A stretch of DNA of 64,000 nt. Origin: a virus. Location of the stretch: positions 102,759-166,758 of the IMG/VR virus record IMGVR_UViG_3300042922_000850, one strand, 5' to 3'. The notes beneath the pieces are model-generated. The model was not told the DNA's origin, ran no database searches, and saw only the letters and a program-made list of their open reading frames with translations. Shown here piece by piece: positions 41,901 to 51,296 of the stretch; within the stretch, counting starts at the first letter, position 1, and each line of letters starts with the position of its first letter. A program made the position numbers and the translations under genes.

Positions 41901-42936
41901 ATAATGCTATGTTTCTTGGGGTGATTAATTTTGTGGAAGTTAAAGCATTTCCGCTTAGTGCTGCACTTATTGTTCCGGCGCTAAAGTTTCCACTTGAGTC
42001 TCTTTGAACTACAGTATTACCAGTGTTTGTTATACTCGGCTCCATTCCTTCAAGCTTATCTGCGTTAAGGTTAGGAATTTTAGCACTGTCACCTATGGTC
42101 AAGGTATTAAAGTAACCATTTGACCATAGGTGAGAAGAGTCGCCCAGTGAATAAGCATTGTTGGTATGCGGGTATAAATTGCCATAAATGGAAGAGCCTC
42201 CTCTGGATATAAAAGTTTCTTTCAACCCCTCTGACCCATAGTTAATGACCCCGATTTGAGCAATTCTAAATATGGTTGCCGTTGCCCAACCACTAAATGT
42301 AAGCCTAATTTTATTGAATCCGGTTCCACCGTTATGACTAAATGTCAGGAAATATTCGCCTAATGAATTACTTGAGACAGTCGATTTATTTGTCCATTCT
42401 GTCTCGCCATTATTAGTATTCATTGCGTCAAAAATTATATTTGTTGACCTCCAACCAGCCGCCCCAAAAGCAACGTATAACGTATTAGTCCAACCGAATG
42501 TCTTATGCAATGTCAATTCAATAGATATTTCTGTCACGCCACTAGGATTGATTGCCCAGTAGGATGGAGAGCCATCGAATACATTACTTATATCTAAGCT
42601 TTGAAGAACACCATCATAGTATATTGATGCACTGCCGCCTTTTTTTAATAGAAATGCAATATCATTATTGATAAATGGTATGATTGTTCCCGCATTTTCT
42701 GGATGGGTATCAATATAAAATTTACTCTTCGTGTACCCACTTCCAATATAACCGGGATCAATGTTTGTTATAGGAATTGTAATATTACTAGAACCATCGA
42801 AAGAGGTTGCCGTTCCCGTAGCTCCACCGCTTAGCGCTATTGTTCTTGGAGTTTTAAGTTTGGTGGCTGTGTCAGAGTTGCCAGTAACATTACCAGTAAC
42901 TCCGGCCGGCGCATTGATATTGCCTAAATGCTTCAT
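38968..42936 (-). CDS. large tail fibre with duplicated segment
   Basis: 1322 residues, site AGGAGGG. Modular fibre with alternating linkers (HIPSGGA, QVLKYSADGTAVWG). A segment of about 210 residues occurs twice, nearly the same: from TPATAQWYRIA to VTVGKSVPS, roughly nucleotides 41170-41790 and 40120-40750. N-terminal part (ALSGGATGTATSFDGSSN) is typical of prophage fibres. The C-terminus is a Trp-rich unique region that probably shapes host contact. Confidence 0.85.
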   Translation of the reverse strand: MKHLGNINAPAGVTGNVTGNSDTATKLKTPRTIALSGGATGTATSFDGSSNITIPITNIDPGYIGSGYTKSKFYIDTHPENAGTIIPFINNDIAFLLKKGGSASIYYDGVLQSLDISNVFDGSPSYWAINPSGVTEISIELTLHKTFGWTNTLYVAFGAAGWRSTNIIFDAMNTNNGETEWTNKSTVSSNSLGEYFLTFSHNGGTGFNKIRLTFSGWATATIFRIAQIGVINYGSEGLKETFISRGGSSIYGNLYPHTNNAYSLGDSSHLWSNGYFNTLTIGDSAKIPNLNADKLEGMEPSITNTGNTVVQRDSSGNFSAGTISAALSGNALTSTKLITPRNIALSGDVSGNVNFDGSSNVSISATVADDSHNHVISNIDNLQSALDAKTPFSTLSATTPATAQWYRIAASAVNIGANSGLFKVEFSGTGVKGRCLFVASCHDGVAAGSAINQLGFTTTSGTLGLTQIRVVYHTTATANYAYVEVYNPTALAITYTVDLIDSTGWALTVPSTLGSIPTGYTNESLVLDTGMVSMEDVTANRQLISKVATGTAPLVVSSTTVVPNLNASMVSGFTVGKSVPSNAVFTDTVYTHPTTPGNKHIPSGGAANQVLKYSADGTAVWGTDNDTVYTHPAHTVQSVSLDASGAEVIDVLAIASDALGHITSLSASKRTLTLANLGYTGATNANYFTYTLPVATSGALGGVKSGTDITVDASGNVSVVDDSHNHVISNIDNLQNTLNAKAPFATLSAATPATAQWYRIATSAVNIGANSGLFKVEFSGAGVKGRCLFIASCHDGVAAGSAINQLGFTTTNGTLGLTQARVVYHTTATANYAYVEVYNPTALAITYTVDLIDSTGWTLVTPSTAGSVPAGYTNESLVFDTGMVSMEDVTANRQLVSKVATGTAPLVVSSTTVVPNLNASMVSGFTVGKSVPSTAVFTDTVYTHPTTSGNKHIPSGGASGQVLKYSADGTAVWGTDNDTVTTINGKTGAIAKADITALGIPAQDTVYTHPTTSGNKHIPSGGAVNQVLKYSADGTAAWGDVIANNADSVDGYHFGDRTIWKTLNSIDAVIGQLGWKHYGNGHTIFDASNSTSPTGVAVNNKDSALAWEPTYPSLMGWNGSATYGLRVDSARKADTSVYSERASRIGNWEACAYVVAPTGGNRTSHTSPETGYIKITLPVSWTDTMMKITIDVFNYALNKNFTAIVSGYNYTGGVWTNCNASIISNEIASNLPVRFGHDGTKCAIYIGYADSSWAYPQIIVKDALLGFNVSSLATWESGWAVGITPTLGTISGEALSPLVGAKQIQTTIPTSLANGVVCYVYE

Positions 42937-42946
42937 AACATCCCTC

Positions 42947-44449
42947 CTATCCCACGATTGTTATGGTGTATTGACCAGCCGCAGGAGCAACAGCAAATTT
43001 TACTGTAATTGTATCCACGCTAGTCATTTCAACATCTGTGAATACAACCGCATATGGTGCATCCGTTTCTCTAAGTGTCACACTCAAATCTCTTGTGTTA
43101 AGATTATGGGTAAGGACGAATGATGTGGCTGTTCCGTCCCCAACAACCGAAGTTAGCTTATTTGCAACAATAGCCGTTACCATTGTTCCAGCAACGCTTC
43201 CTTGTGTACTCTTCCATCGATTTGCGCTTTCGCTATAACCTATCTTCGCATCAGCTCTTGTTACATTGTCAGCTTTTAATCTCTTGATTGTAAGCCCACC
43301 ATCGGAATTTTGTGCAGAAGTAGCCACATCACTATTTAATTCAAGTTCACTATCCCCGATATTTACGGTATTTGAATCAATTTGAGTGGTGTCGCCCTCA
43401 ATGTAAAGGTTTCTAACACGGATATCCGCGTAATCACTGTCAGCATTGTTTCTAACCTGTAATTCGGTACCGGCAGCATTTTTAATCTTCACGCCAGAAG
43501 AGCCAACGGTAAATGTTGCACTTGATGTTCCTGTATCTGTATTTTGACTATGCTTTTTGGTAACTGCATCTGCTATATTCGCATTTGTTTGGGTATAAGT
43601 ATCGAGAAGTGCTTTGTTGGCATGGTCATGTTTCTTTGCCACAGCATCAGCTAAGTTCGCTTCTGTCTGAGTGTAGGTATCAAGAAGTGCTTTGTTGGCG
43701 TGAGAATGCATTGCCGTTACAGCTGCATCGATATTTGCGACCGTACTTGACGGTTTGCCTGAGATGTTCGCCCAAGCAACTGTGGGAGTTGCCCAGCTTA
43801 AGGATCCTGCAGTTCCACCCGCTGTTAAGACTTTGCCACTGTTCGTTGTTCCTGTAGCAGGAACATGCAAATTGCCATCTCCTGTGGGATGGCTATAATT
43901 ATTATAGAGTGTATCCGTGTATGCTTTGAGAGCAACTTTTACATTTGCCCAAGTAACTTGACTTAGTACATTAGCTGCGGCGCTATTGATTATTGCAATG
44001 GTGTCTGTGTCAATAAACGATGTTTTCGCCGCTGACCCAGAAATTGAAGAACCAACGTTTGCTGCATCAGTAACATTCGCACCTGCTTCTATACCATCTA
44101 ACTTAGTCTCGTCAGCGGTAGTAAAACTAGCTGTCGTTGCATTAAGAACCGCACTATTTGAATGTGAGTGCCTCTTTGCCACGGCATCGTTTACTGCTGC
44201 TGATAAATTATCATCATCTATCAGACCAGCCGATGAATTAATTGCGGCTACTATATTTACCCCGGTCATAGTAGCATCACCGGCATCAGAATTTACCCAC
44301 ACCGTTCCGTTAAAATACTTTTCCCGGTGCTGAACTGTATTGTAATACTTTTGGCCTTCTACTGCGTTTGCTGGGTCAGAAGCTAGGTGCTGTATAACCA
44401 CATTTAAGAGCTGATTTTTATTTAAATCCAAGTTCGTTAAATACTTCAT
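42947..44449 (-). CDS. tail fibre N-terminal/attachment protein
   Basis: 500 residues, site AAAGGAG. The start MKYLTNLDLNKNQLLNVVIQ, then EGQKYYNT and FNGTVWV, is a common fibre-anchoring domain of Firmicute phages. Middle repeats with HANKALLDTYTQT. The C-terminus (HNLNTRDLSVTLRETDAPY) is a small beta domain found at fibre ends. Probably links the fibre to the baseplate. Confidence 0.82.
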   Translation of the reverse strand: MKYLTNLDLNKNQLLNVVIQHLASDPANAVEGQKYYNTVQHREKYFNGTVWVNSDAGDATMTGVNIVAAINSSAGLIDDDNLSAAVNDAVAKRHSHSNSAVLNATTASFTTADETKLDGIEAGANVTDAANVGSSISGSAAKTSFIDTDTIAIINSAAANVLSQVTWANVKVALKAYTDTLYNNYSHPTGDGNLHVPATGTTNSGKVLTAGGTAGSLSWATPTVAWANISGKPSSTVANIDAAVTAMHSHANKALLDTYTQTEANLADAVAKKHDHANKALLDTYTQTNANIADAVTKKHSQNTDTGTSSATFTVGSSGVKIKNAAGTELQVRNNADSDYADIRVRNLYIEGDTTQIDSNTVNIGDSELELNSDVATSAQNSDGGLTIKRLKADNVTRADAKIGYSESANRWKSTQGSVAGTMVTAIVANKLTSVVGDGTATSFVLTHNLNTRDLSVTLRETDAPYAVVFTDVEMTSVDTITVKFAVAPAAGQYTITIVG

Positions 44450-44463
44450 TTATTTTCTCCTTT

Positions 44464-45042
44464 CTAATTTAAATATGCTTTCCCTGAAAACTGTGCAGAG
44501 AAAGTTATAATCAGCTGACTGTCTGATAAGTATTCTACATCCCCAATAACTAAATTATCGCCAGAATCTACAACGGTGACGGAGGGATATTTTTTAAGTG
44601 TGTGCGTTACCGCCCAGCGCTTAGACGAAGCAATCTGATCATGAATATACCCAGATAACCTTAACTTATCAGCCAGTGATATAAATTGTTTTTCGCTAGT
44701 TTCATCTATTATCTCTGTAGAATGTTTAGCAGGATGAACATAGTTTATATTAGAGTTTAAGAAATCCTCTTCCGTTCCAGTGTGCCCTGCGGATAACCAG
44801 ATTTCGTAAGCACTAAGACCCCTAGCTCCTCTTGGACCTTCACCTAAGATGGTAACATCAATGGCAGCCTTATTGTCAGATACGCTGATACTAACCTCGC
44901 TAACACCGTTGCCATTGATAATCTCTGCGCCAGGGAGTTCTAAGGTGTTTGAATTTTCAACCACCGGTTGCGTTTCACCGAGAGTGCTACTATCAATAAC
45001 AACTGCATCCAAAGACTCCACGCTGAAGAAATTATCACTCAT
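44464..45042 (-). CDS. fibre/baseplate protein with collagen-like turn
   Basis: 192 residues, site GGGGAGGTAAC. A short collagen-like GEGPRGARG, followed by LSAYEIWLSAGHTGTEEDFL, and a C-terminal beta domain (YPSVTVVDSGDNLVIGDV, GKAYLN) seen widely in Firmicute phage fibres. Overlaps the neighbouring gene by eight bases. Confidence 0.75.
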   Translation of the reverse strand: MSDNFFSVESLDAVVIDSSTLGETQPVVENSNTLELPGAEIINGNGVSEVSISVSDNKAAIDVTILGEGPRGARGLSAYEIWLSAGHTGTEEDFLNSNINYVHPAKHSTEIIDETSEKQFISLADKLRLSGYIHDQIASSKRWAVTHTLKKYPSVTVVDSGDNLVIGDVEYLSDSQLIITFSAQFSGKAYLN

Positions 45043-45376
45043 ATGTTACCTCCCCGCAAATTACAAAATCAGAAGGGGTGATAAGTGTTGTGACGTTACC
45101 TGAACTTTTGGTAAGCTGAACATCATACACATATTTCCCATAAGGAAGGTTCTTCGTGTCGATAGGATCAATCTGCACAATCGCTTTCCCGTCTATAAAG
45201 GTTGTTATTATTTTTTGCAATTTCTTTTCAGTGTCCAAAATACTCTTTTTTACGGTAAAATATATCGTATCACCAGTAACTAAAGGAATATGATTGCCAT
45301 CTGAATCTCTAAACATCACTGCGATGCTTTCTGAATCGCCCCTAGACATATGCATATTGGTTCCGACAATTTTCAT
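45035..45376 (-). CDS. BppU-like baseplate protein
   Basis: 113 residues, site AAAGGGGAGGTG. MHMSRGDSESIAVMFRD, then GDTIYFTVKKS, DLPYGKYVYDVQL and ITPSDFVICGEV match the N-terminal Ig-like domain of upper baseplate proteins. Here that domain stands alone without a fibre extension. Confidence 0.78.
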   Translation of the reverse strand: MKIVGTNMHMSRGDSESIAVMFRDSDGNHIPLVTGDTIYFTVKKSILDTEKKLQKIITTFIDGKAIVQIDPIDTKNLPYGKYVYDVQLTKSSGNVTTLITPSDFVICGEVTYE

Positions 45377-45396
45377 ACCGACACACCTCCCCTTTA

Positions 45397-45933
45397 TTAA
45401 TCAATTCGTTTGAACCACCATCCACTTTCTGGCTGAACCGTTCCAAACGCAATTCCATTACCTTCAAATTGCTCGATCATATTTGCTATTTGTACAGATA
45501 CTTCTGCCATAGGCTTAAATATAGGCGCGAGCGTAATATTGCCGGCTACGACAACCTGTGTTTGATATGGCCTAAAAACCGTTGCCAGAACAAGTGTATT
45601 GTCCGCAAGTGCAACACTCTCCAGGGCAGATTTTAAAGTACATTGTGCCGCAACTCCTTCAGAACCGTGAGCATACTCTAAGTACACTGCATAAGTTGAT
45701 CCGCCGACAACATTACTAGTTGGCAAAGTGATTGATCTAGTCTCTGTCTCTTCAACAATAAGGCATCCTTTTATGATGGCAGAACCAACTGACATAGTTA
45801 CTGCGCCGCTCGTGCCGGGAGTTATCTGAAATCCAGACAAAAGTACATTCCCGCCTAACATCATGTGCACCTTATCGTTTAAATCTTTACTTTCGATTTT
45901 TCCTTTGTAACCTACATTGTATTTAAACGCCAT
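45397..45933 (-). CDS. baseplate/tail protein
   Basis: 178 residues, site GAGGGTGATG. Beta-rich; VGSAIIKGCLIVEETETRSI is typical of phage baseplate or tail pin proteins that start a fibre, and the C-terminus ends in GWWFKRID. Located between BppU-like and tail genes. Specific role not known. Confidence 0.65.
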   Translation of the reverse strand: MAFKYNVGYKGKIESKDLNDKVHMMLGGNVLLSGFQITPGTSGAVTMSVGSAIIKGCLIVEETETRSITLPTSNVVGGSTYAVYLEYAHGSEGVAAQCTLKSALESVALADNTLVLATVFRPYQTQVVVAGNITLAPIFKPMAEVSVQIANMIEQFEGNGIAFGTVQPESGWWFKRID

Positions 45934-45951
45934 TTTGCATCACCCTCTTCT

Positions 45952-46503
45952 TTAAAATTCTATAGTCCAAGTAATTTGCAGAGCAAAATCGGTTCCGGTT
46001 TCTAGAGGGACGGTCTTAAATGTGTGTCTTGCAAAAATGGTTGCGTTATCGTCGAACAAAAGGCCACATTCGTTAACGAGTGAATTAATGACGTCACAGT
46101 CAAATAATGCGACAAAAGTTACTTTAGGATTGGTTACAGCAGTATCCACTGTTGTTGACGAAATTGCAACTATGCCCATCTGTGCATATAACCCAGCATC
46201 ACTGTCTACTGGAGCTACCGGAGAAAATGGCGATGTGGCTAAGTTTGCGCCGCCTTTTCCGATTGCCATTTTGGTCACACCTTTGGTACTCTGTTTTGCA
46301 AGAAGTTTAACCAGTTCCGAACGTCCGACCTTTACGATAAGATTATGATCTGTGTAGTCACCAATAACCTCTCCGTCGGATTTGCGTAATAAGCAAACAT
46401 TTACTGTGCCTTTTCCTCTTAATCCATCAGTAAACTTACTGCTGAATTTATTCTTTAAACTATCCCCTACTTTTTTTATAAGGCTATCTTTAAATCTAGG
46501 CAT
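45952..46503 (-). CDS. tail/baseplate protein
   Basis: 183 residues from ATG 46503, nine bases after AGGAGG (TTG 46509 is an alternative). TKMAIGKGGANLA, then SPVAPVDSDAGLYAQMG, is the pattern of phage proteins that carry a beta domain with variable start and end. Between the I-like and the 45397 gene. Structural by context. Confidence 0.65.
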   Translation of the reverse strand: MPRFKDSLIKKVGDSLKNKFSSKFTDGLRGKGTVNVCLLRKSDGEVIGDYTDHNLIVKVGRSELVKLLAKQSTKGVTKMAIGKGGANLATSPFSPVAPVDSDAGLYAQMGIVAISSTTVDTAVTNPKVTFVALFDCDVINSLVNECGLLFDDNATIFARHTFKTVPLETGTDFALQITWTIEF

Positions 46504-46524
46504 AATCAAAATCCTCCTTTTATT

Positions 46525-47988
46525 TTATAATGCTGATTTCCGTATCAATGATACCACGACATTATCGTGGTATGAGCCATCATCAATGTCCACTTGAATT
46601 CCATCAAAATAAATAACATCTGTGTTTGAATCGCATACGTGGCCATCATCGTAAAAATATAAATTTCCGATATTGTGTCTGTTATCCGAAAATTCTGTTT
46701 TGACACTTTTCTTTGCCTTCTCGTTTATGTTTATTTTATCAAATTTTTGAGAAGCATTCAATACACCTAAGCTAACTATGGATTTTCTTTTGGATGAAGC
46801 TGTAATTTTATCTTTTACTTTCTTCGAATTTTTCAAAGCAATGTCGTCCAGATGCTTTAAAACATCCCTAACCAATGGACTTTCCCCATATTCAGGAGGG
46901 TATTTTGCGCCTGGCCAAATTTTTTCATTTGCAATTCTTAATTTTTGAAAGAATTTTCTTTTCTCTGTAGCATTTAGCTTCTCACCGTGAGTACCTTTTA
47001 CAAAGTGGTCATATGAGTGAGGAAGTTGATTTACTCTGTACCTCTCAATCAAATCAAGATAAGGGGAGATAAAGAAATCTGTGTATGCAAGCTTAATCAT
47101 CTTGAGGTAGTTTGTTACCATATCTAACACATTGGTATCATTTGTAATGTCTGGAGGAGCCATGATTAAAAAATCAAAGCGACTAAGTGCTTTATCTCCA
47201 CGTATCGTTTCATCCCAAAACGTTTTATAGTGCCCTCTTGCAGAAGGGTAATCGATTACTTTAAATTGCCCAAAACCAACAAGGGTGTTCAACGTCTCAT
47301 TTAGATTTTTTAAAGTAGGGCCGCCGAGACCTATATATAAAAGCGTTTGGACGATATCTCGGTATTCGTTTTTCGTGATAGTGTCTACGTAAGGGGTAAA
47401 TACCCTGTTGCCAATAATTTTTTCTGGTGCTTTGTAATCGATTGCTATGTCCTTCGCAATTAATTTGCTGCCTTCTTTATAATAGCTAGCTAGATTTTTT
47501 ACCAGATAAATTTTATTATCTTTGTAGGCATAATCTACGTTTTTAATTAAGCTTTCACCGGATATTGTTTGTAGTATAAAGTCAACGATTTCATAATTCC
47601 TTTGATCCGGATTGCCTTCTCGGATTGTTGTTAAGTAGATATATTTTTTCTTACTGTCTAAGATATCTACTTTATCGGTAATCGGCATTACGTTATTCCA
47701 ATGATTAATTCTATCGAGTAGTGTCATATTGGCTAATCCGTATGTGTCAACCACCGCTTTTTCAATTAATAGGCTACTGACATCATAGACTGCTTCAGCA
47801 ACCGGAATAATTTGCATTGGAATATAATGATAGACGCCCACGCTCGGCACTGTCATATTATCGATTATTTGGTCTGCGTTCTGATACATTATTTCGAATA
47901 AGCCCTCATAAAAATCCATGAGGAATTCAAACTTATCAGAACCATAAGAAAATTCCTGATAAAAATTACTGAGATCGCTTGTCGCCAT
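46525..47988 (-). CDS. baseplate protein, I-like position
   Basis: 487 residues, site AAGGTGGTG. Long helical and mixed protein with FDFLIMAPPDITNDTNVL and a basic C-terminal region (KKSVKTEFSD). It follows the BaseplateJ gene, the position of P2 gpI or its counterpart, larger here. No enzymatic motif. It ends with a beta stretch (VDIDDGSYHDNVVVSLI). Confidence 0.68.
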   Translation of the reverse strand: MATSDLSNFYQEFSYGSDKFEFLMDFYEGLFEIMYQNADQIIDNMTVPSVGVYHYIPMQIIPVAEAVYDVSSLLIEKAVVDTYGLANMTLLDRINHWNNVMPITDKVDILDSKKKYIYLTTIREGNPDQRNYEIVDFILQTISGESLIKNVDYAYKDNKIYLVKNLASYYKEGSKLIAKDIAIDYKAPEKIIGNRVFTPYVDTITKNEYRDIVQTLLYIGLGGPTLKNLNETLNTLVGFGQFKVIDYPSARGHYKTFWDETIRGDKALSRFDFLIMAPPDITNDTNVLDMVTNYLKMIKLAYTDFFISPYLDLIERYRVNQLPHSYDHFVKGTHGEKLNATEKRKFFQKLRIANEKIWPGAKYPPEYGESPLVRDVLKHLDDIALKNSKKVKDKITASSKRKSIVSLGVLNASQKFDKININEKAKKSVKTEFSDNRHNIGNLYFYDDGHVCDSNTDVIYFDGIQVDIDDGSYHDNVVVSLIRKSAL

Positions 47989-48004
47989 AAGACACCACCT
48001 TGCT

Positions 48005-49759
48005 TTATATTTGTGAAATATTAACCTTGTTTAATACTGGGTAGGATATTTCCGGTATTGCTAAACTTGTTGAGGATCGTGTTGTTGTCATCGGGTCACT
48101 GGCATTTGCCGGTATATAAAAACTATCTAATGGGAGTGCGATGTATTCTATATAGTCTTTAATATCGTCATCTGCAGACAACCATGTAGCGATGTCAGAT
48201 TCGTCAATACTTTCGCCCATTCCCTTGGATGCAAAGAAAGCAACGAGAGAAGATTGAATCTTTGCGAGCTTAATTTTATCCAAGGTGTATCCCGCCTTGG
48301 CCTTTATTTTCAACGCAATGTTTATATAGGCTATAGTTGCTTCTCTTGCAAGAATATCCGCTGTAACTAATCGATACTCTTCTTTATCTAAAACAGCTCC
48401 TATGCTTTTGAGTGTAAAATTAACTACGTATTTTACAGTAATAACAGACCCGTTTGGCCGATCATCAAAGTTAATTAGTTTGATTTGGCAGACTTCTTGA
48501 GTAGTTCCAACAACACCTGTTTTAATTAATTGATAATGGGTAGCCGGATCTGCAATAGCTACTCCTGCACTATCATCTAGGGATATAATTTCTTTAACAG
48601 GGATACCCAGTTCTGCGATTGTATCCCCAACAATAAAACTATCAACTTGATTTTGAGTTACCCCGTTTGCATCGGTATAATCGTAGGCGATATATATTTT
48701 GCTATCTGACCCCGGAGTAAAACTTTGATTTCCTGTGTTGTTTAGGATTACAGCCATCTTTTGCTGGCCATTAAGAGTGTACGCTGTTTTTGATAATATT
48801 ACTGGTGTTTTAGTCGAATCTGTATCGTTGATTGCTGACACACTCGCAGAAATTATTGATGCGTAACTCTGGCCAAGTAAAAAGAAATTGGTTAACAAAG
48901 GGATTTCTGCGGTTTCTGTGGTGTAAGTATACCCTTTAACATAGATATCAACCATGCCACCTATGTGCTTGTCGACATACAATCCCGTTATTTGGTTATA
49001 CACCTGAATAATATCTCTTGTCATAAATTTATTTTTATATCCAGCGATGTAAGCATCTTCCGTTTCTTCGAAATTTTCCAGAATAAATGCCTTGTATCCT
49101 GGCTCAGTGCCTAGTTGCCTTGATATATAGAAATCTCCGATATACTTTGCATATTCGGCATTCGTTTGCTTGTCGGTTCCATTATTAACTTCAGCTTCAT
49201 TTGTAACATTCGCCAGATTTGTGTTAAACAATACTGTGCTGGCTACAATCGTATTTACCCCAACGTTATAACCAGATCCGATCTCCGTAGCTTCTACTGA
49301 GACCGGAAGATCATAATTTGAAGTGGACGAATTATAAAAAGGCAACAGCTCTTCGTACGCAAAAGTTGTACGTGTCACGGTTTGAAATTGTAAGCCCTCA
49401 TCTGTTTTGAATGTGATCCCGGCAGGTATAATAATAGTTTCTCCTTCTAAAACGTTTGCAAAGGAAAGGGTCAACGATGTCGTTGCTTTGACTCCTTGCT
49501 TTCTTTTTATGAAGTAGTTACCTTCGCCAATTCTGTCGAGTTCTTCTTCCGTCATATATTCTGCGTTTTCTAAATTCTGCATCATTTCCGCTGTGTTGAA
49601 TTTTTCAACAAATGGGATAAAAAGTTCAATTACTGGTTTTAAAAATACATCGTCAAACGAAGAATCCTCTGTTATATCGAGATTGGGATATTTCTGTTGT
49701 ATCCGGCTTATTGCATATGCTCTTACTAAACCGCTAATATCTGTTACGTTTACCGCCAT
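48005..49759 (-). CDS. BaseplateJ-like wedge protein
   Basis: 584 residues. Typical BaseplateJ features: EYMTEEELDRIGEGNYFIKR, AGITFKTDEGLQFQT, VEATEIGSGYNVGVNTI and GTDKQTNAEYAKYIGDFYI, with a C-terminal alpha/beta part (AYINIALKIKAKAGYTLDK). These proteins form the wedges of contractile-tail baseplates (P2 gpJ, Mu gp47, XkdT). This fixes the phage as myovirus-type. Confidence 0.92.
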   Translation of the reverse strand: MAVNVTDISGLVRAYAISRIQQKYPNLDITEDSSFDDVFLKPVIELFIPFVEKFNTAEMMQNLENAEYMTEEELDRIGEGNYFIKRKQGVKATTSLTLSFANVLEGETIIIPAGITFKTDEGLQFQTVTRTTFAYEELLPFYNSSTSNYDLPVSVEATEIGSGYNVGVNTIVASTVLFNTNLANVTNEAEVNNGTDKQTNAEYAKYIGDFYISRQLGTEPGYKAFILENFEETEDAYIAGYKNKFMTRDIIQVYNQITGLYVDKHIGGMVDIYVKGYTYTTETAEIPLLTNFFLLGQSYASIISASVSAINDTDSTKTPVILSKTAYTLNGQQKMAVILNNTGNQSFTPGSDSKIYIAYDYTDANGVTQNQVDSFIVGDTIAELGIPVKEIISLDDSAGVAIADPATHYQLIKTGVVGTTQEVCQIKLINFDDRPNGSVITVKYVVNFTLKSIGAVLDKEEYRLVTADILAREATIAYINIALKIKAKAGYTLDKIKLAKIQSSLVAFFASKGMGESIDESDIATWLSADDDIKDYIEYIALPLDSFYIPANASDPMTTTRSSTSLAIPEISYPVLNKVNISQI

Positions 49760-49782
49760 TATCGGTCACGCTCCTATTCTAT

Positions 49783-50529
49783 CTAGATTCCTATACCTAC
49801 TTCACTCTCTAAGCCACTTCTACTGCGAAGAGAAACTTCCGCATAAATACTTCCTGTGCCTTCGTCATATTCGATAGAGTTGATGATTATGCTTTCTAAT
49901 ATTTCGTCATCCGTTAGTTGATTTCCATCTAGTATGGATGACATTTGAAGTTCTTTGTAATAATTCGCAGCGACATAGAAAATTGACGCAACCTCGGAAC
50001 AGGTTTGATTTATGTCGTATACTGCTTTGCCCGCATAATCAGAAATCTTAGTGCCATAAGAACTACCTTCAACCTGATAAGTAAAGATCATTTTTATAAA
50101 ATCTTGCACTATCTTATTTGATCCAGTTATTGTCGTTATGTTCGTTTCCGATTGAGGCATTAGATCTACATACCATCCATTCCCAAGACACCGGGGACAA
50201 TCGTCCGATTCATATTCTGCAATATCCGGCTGAATGTAGTAGCACTCCACACAATAAGTTGTTCCCGGTACCGGTTTATTCGTTCCTGTCCACCGAATAT
50301 ATTTTGAATTAATAACATTATAGTCTGCGTCCTTATAATAAAAATGATAATTCAGGGCATCTTCATCGATGATAGTGTAAACGCTATAGATTTGTTGTAG
50401 CGTTGCCCCTGACAGGATCTCGTCATCGCTTGAAGTTGTATTCCTTGTAATCTCTAAAACACTCATGTTCTTTTTATAAGTTTCTATGATATGGTCGCAA
50501 ACATGAACAATTTGTGGTGCTAGTGACAA
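49783..50529 (-). CDS. gp25-like baseplate protein with zinc motif
   Basis: 248 residues from TTG 50529 (AAAGGGGG before it). The first half contains CVECY and CPRCLG, about 20 residues apart, probably a zinc site. The second half (YGTKISDYAGKAVYDINQT, then IIINSIEYDEGTGSIYAEV) resembles gp25/W-type wedge proteins. Placed before the J gene as expected. Confidence 0.65.
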   Translation of the reverse strand: MSLAPQIVHVCDHIIETYKKNMSVLEITRNTTSSDDEILSGATLQQIYSVYTIIDEDALNYHFYYKDADYNVINSKYIRWTGTNKPVPGTTYCVECYYIQPDIAEYESDDCPRCLGNGWYVDLMPQSETNITTITGSNKIVQDFIKMIFTYQVEGSSYGTKISDYAGKAVYDINQTCSEVASIFYVAANYYKELQMSSILDGNQLTDDEILESIIINSIEYDEGTGSIYAEVSLRSRSGLESEVGIGI

Positions 50530-50534
50530 TGGGT

Positions 50535-51281
50535 TTACCCCCTTTCAACTAATAGTTGATGCATCTCATTTTCAATATCTTTCGACTGGTTACTTAATAA
50601 ATCTAAGAATTGTGCTTCGTTACAGTCACAATATTCTCTCCATGTTAATAAAACAATAGCCATTACATCCATTAAAAAATCAGTAGCTTGTAGCATACTT
50701 TTTAGCTTCATCGCTTCATTTATCATATGTTGCAATGTAAATTCATATTTATCAATGAATGTAATACCGGATGATTTTGTAAGTTCTGCCACGTGGCTAT
50801 GATTTTTAGTGACACCGGAAAAAACTTCTGTGAAGCTTGAGTTAATATGCTCCTCATAATTATATAGTGAGATTTCTTGGACCAATTCTTTTGATTTTTG
50901 TCCGCTTGTTTTAAAATTCTCCCCATATTTACTTGAGAGTATTAATTTAAGTTCTTGCATCTTCTCATTGCTTTCTCCAAAAGTACATTGAGCATTTGTA
51001 AAAATATCATCATTGATGATACTGCTTGCTTGACCGCCTCTTTGGGATAGCATATAAACAAAGGTGTTTAGTCCCACACTGGACGATAGGTGTAGTGCCG
51101 TTTCCATTTCGTCTGTTATGCGCGACAGATTAAAAAGTGTTTCCTTACACACACTATCGAGAAAATCTGCCATATTTTCAGCGTCAGCTATATCAATTAA
51201 ATATAACATTGCAACTGCATGTGAAACGCATTTTTTTGTGTAGCTTTTTCCCTGACTTTTTATGTCCTTAATAGACCCCAT
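50535..51281 (-). CDS. hypothetical helical protein in baseplate region
   Basis: 248 residues, site GGGTGGTG. Almost all helical, with several Cys. No known domain. It stands between the sigma factor and baseplate genes, so it may be co-transcribed with the sigma factor and could be its partner, or a structural chaperone. Function unknown. Confidence 0.65.
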   Translation of the reverse strand: MGSIKDIKSQGKSYTKKCVSHAVAMLYLIDIADAENMADFLDSVCKETLFNLSRITDEMETALHLSSSVGLNTFVYMLSQRGGQASSIINDDIFTNAQCTFGESNEKMQELKLILSSKYGENFKTSGQKSKELVQEISLYNYEEHINSSFTEVFSGVTKNHSHVAELTKSSGITFIDKYEFTLQHMINEAMKLKSMLQATDFLMDVMAIVLLTWREYCDCNEAQFLDLLSNQSKDIENEMHQLLVERG

Positions 51282-51296
51282 TTACTGCACCACCCA

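Noticed and set aside
43585-44333. + strand ORFs of 90-115 residues across the fibre genes
   Set aside because: They run opposite to well-supported fibre genes and reflect low stop frequency in repetitive sequence.
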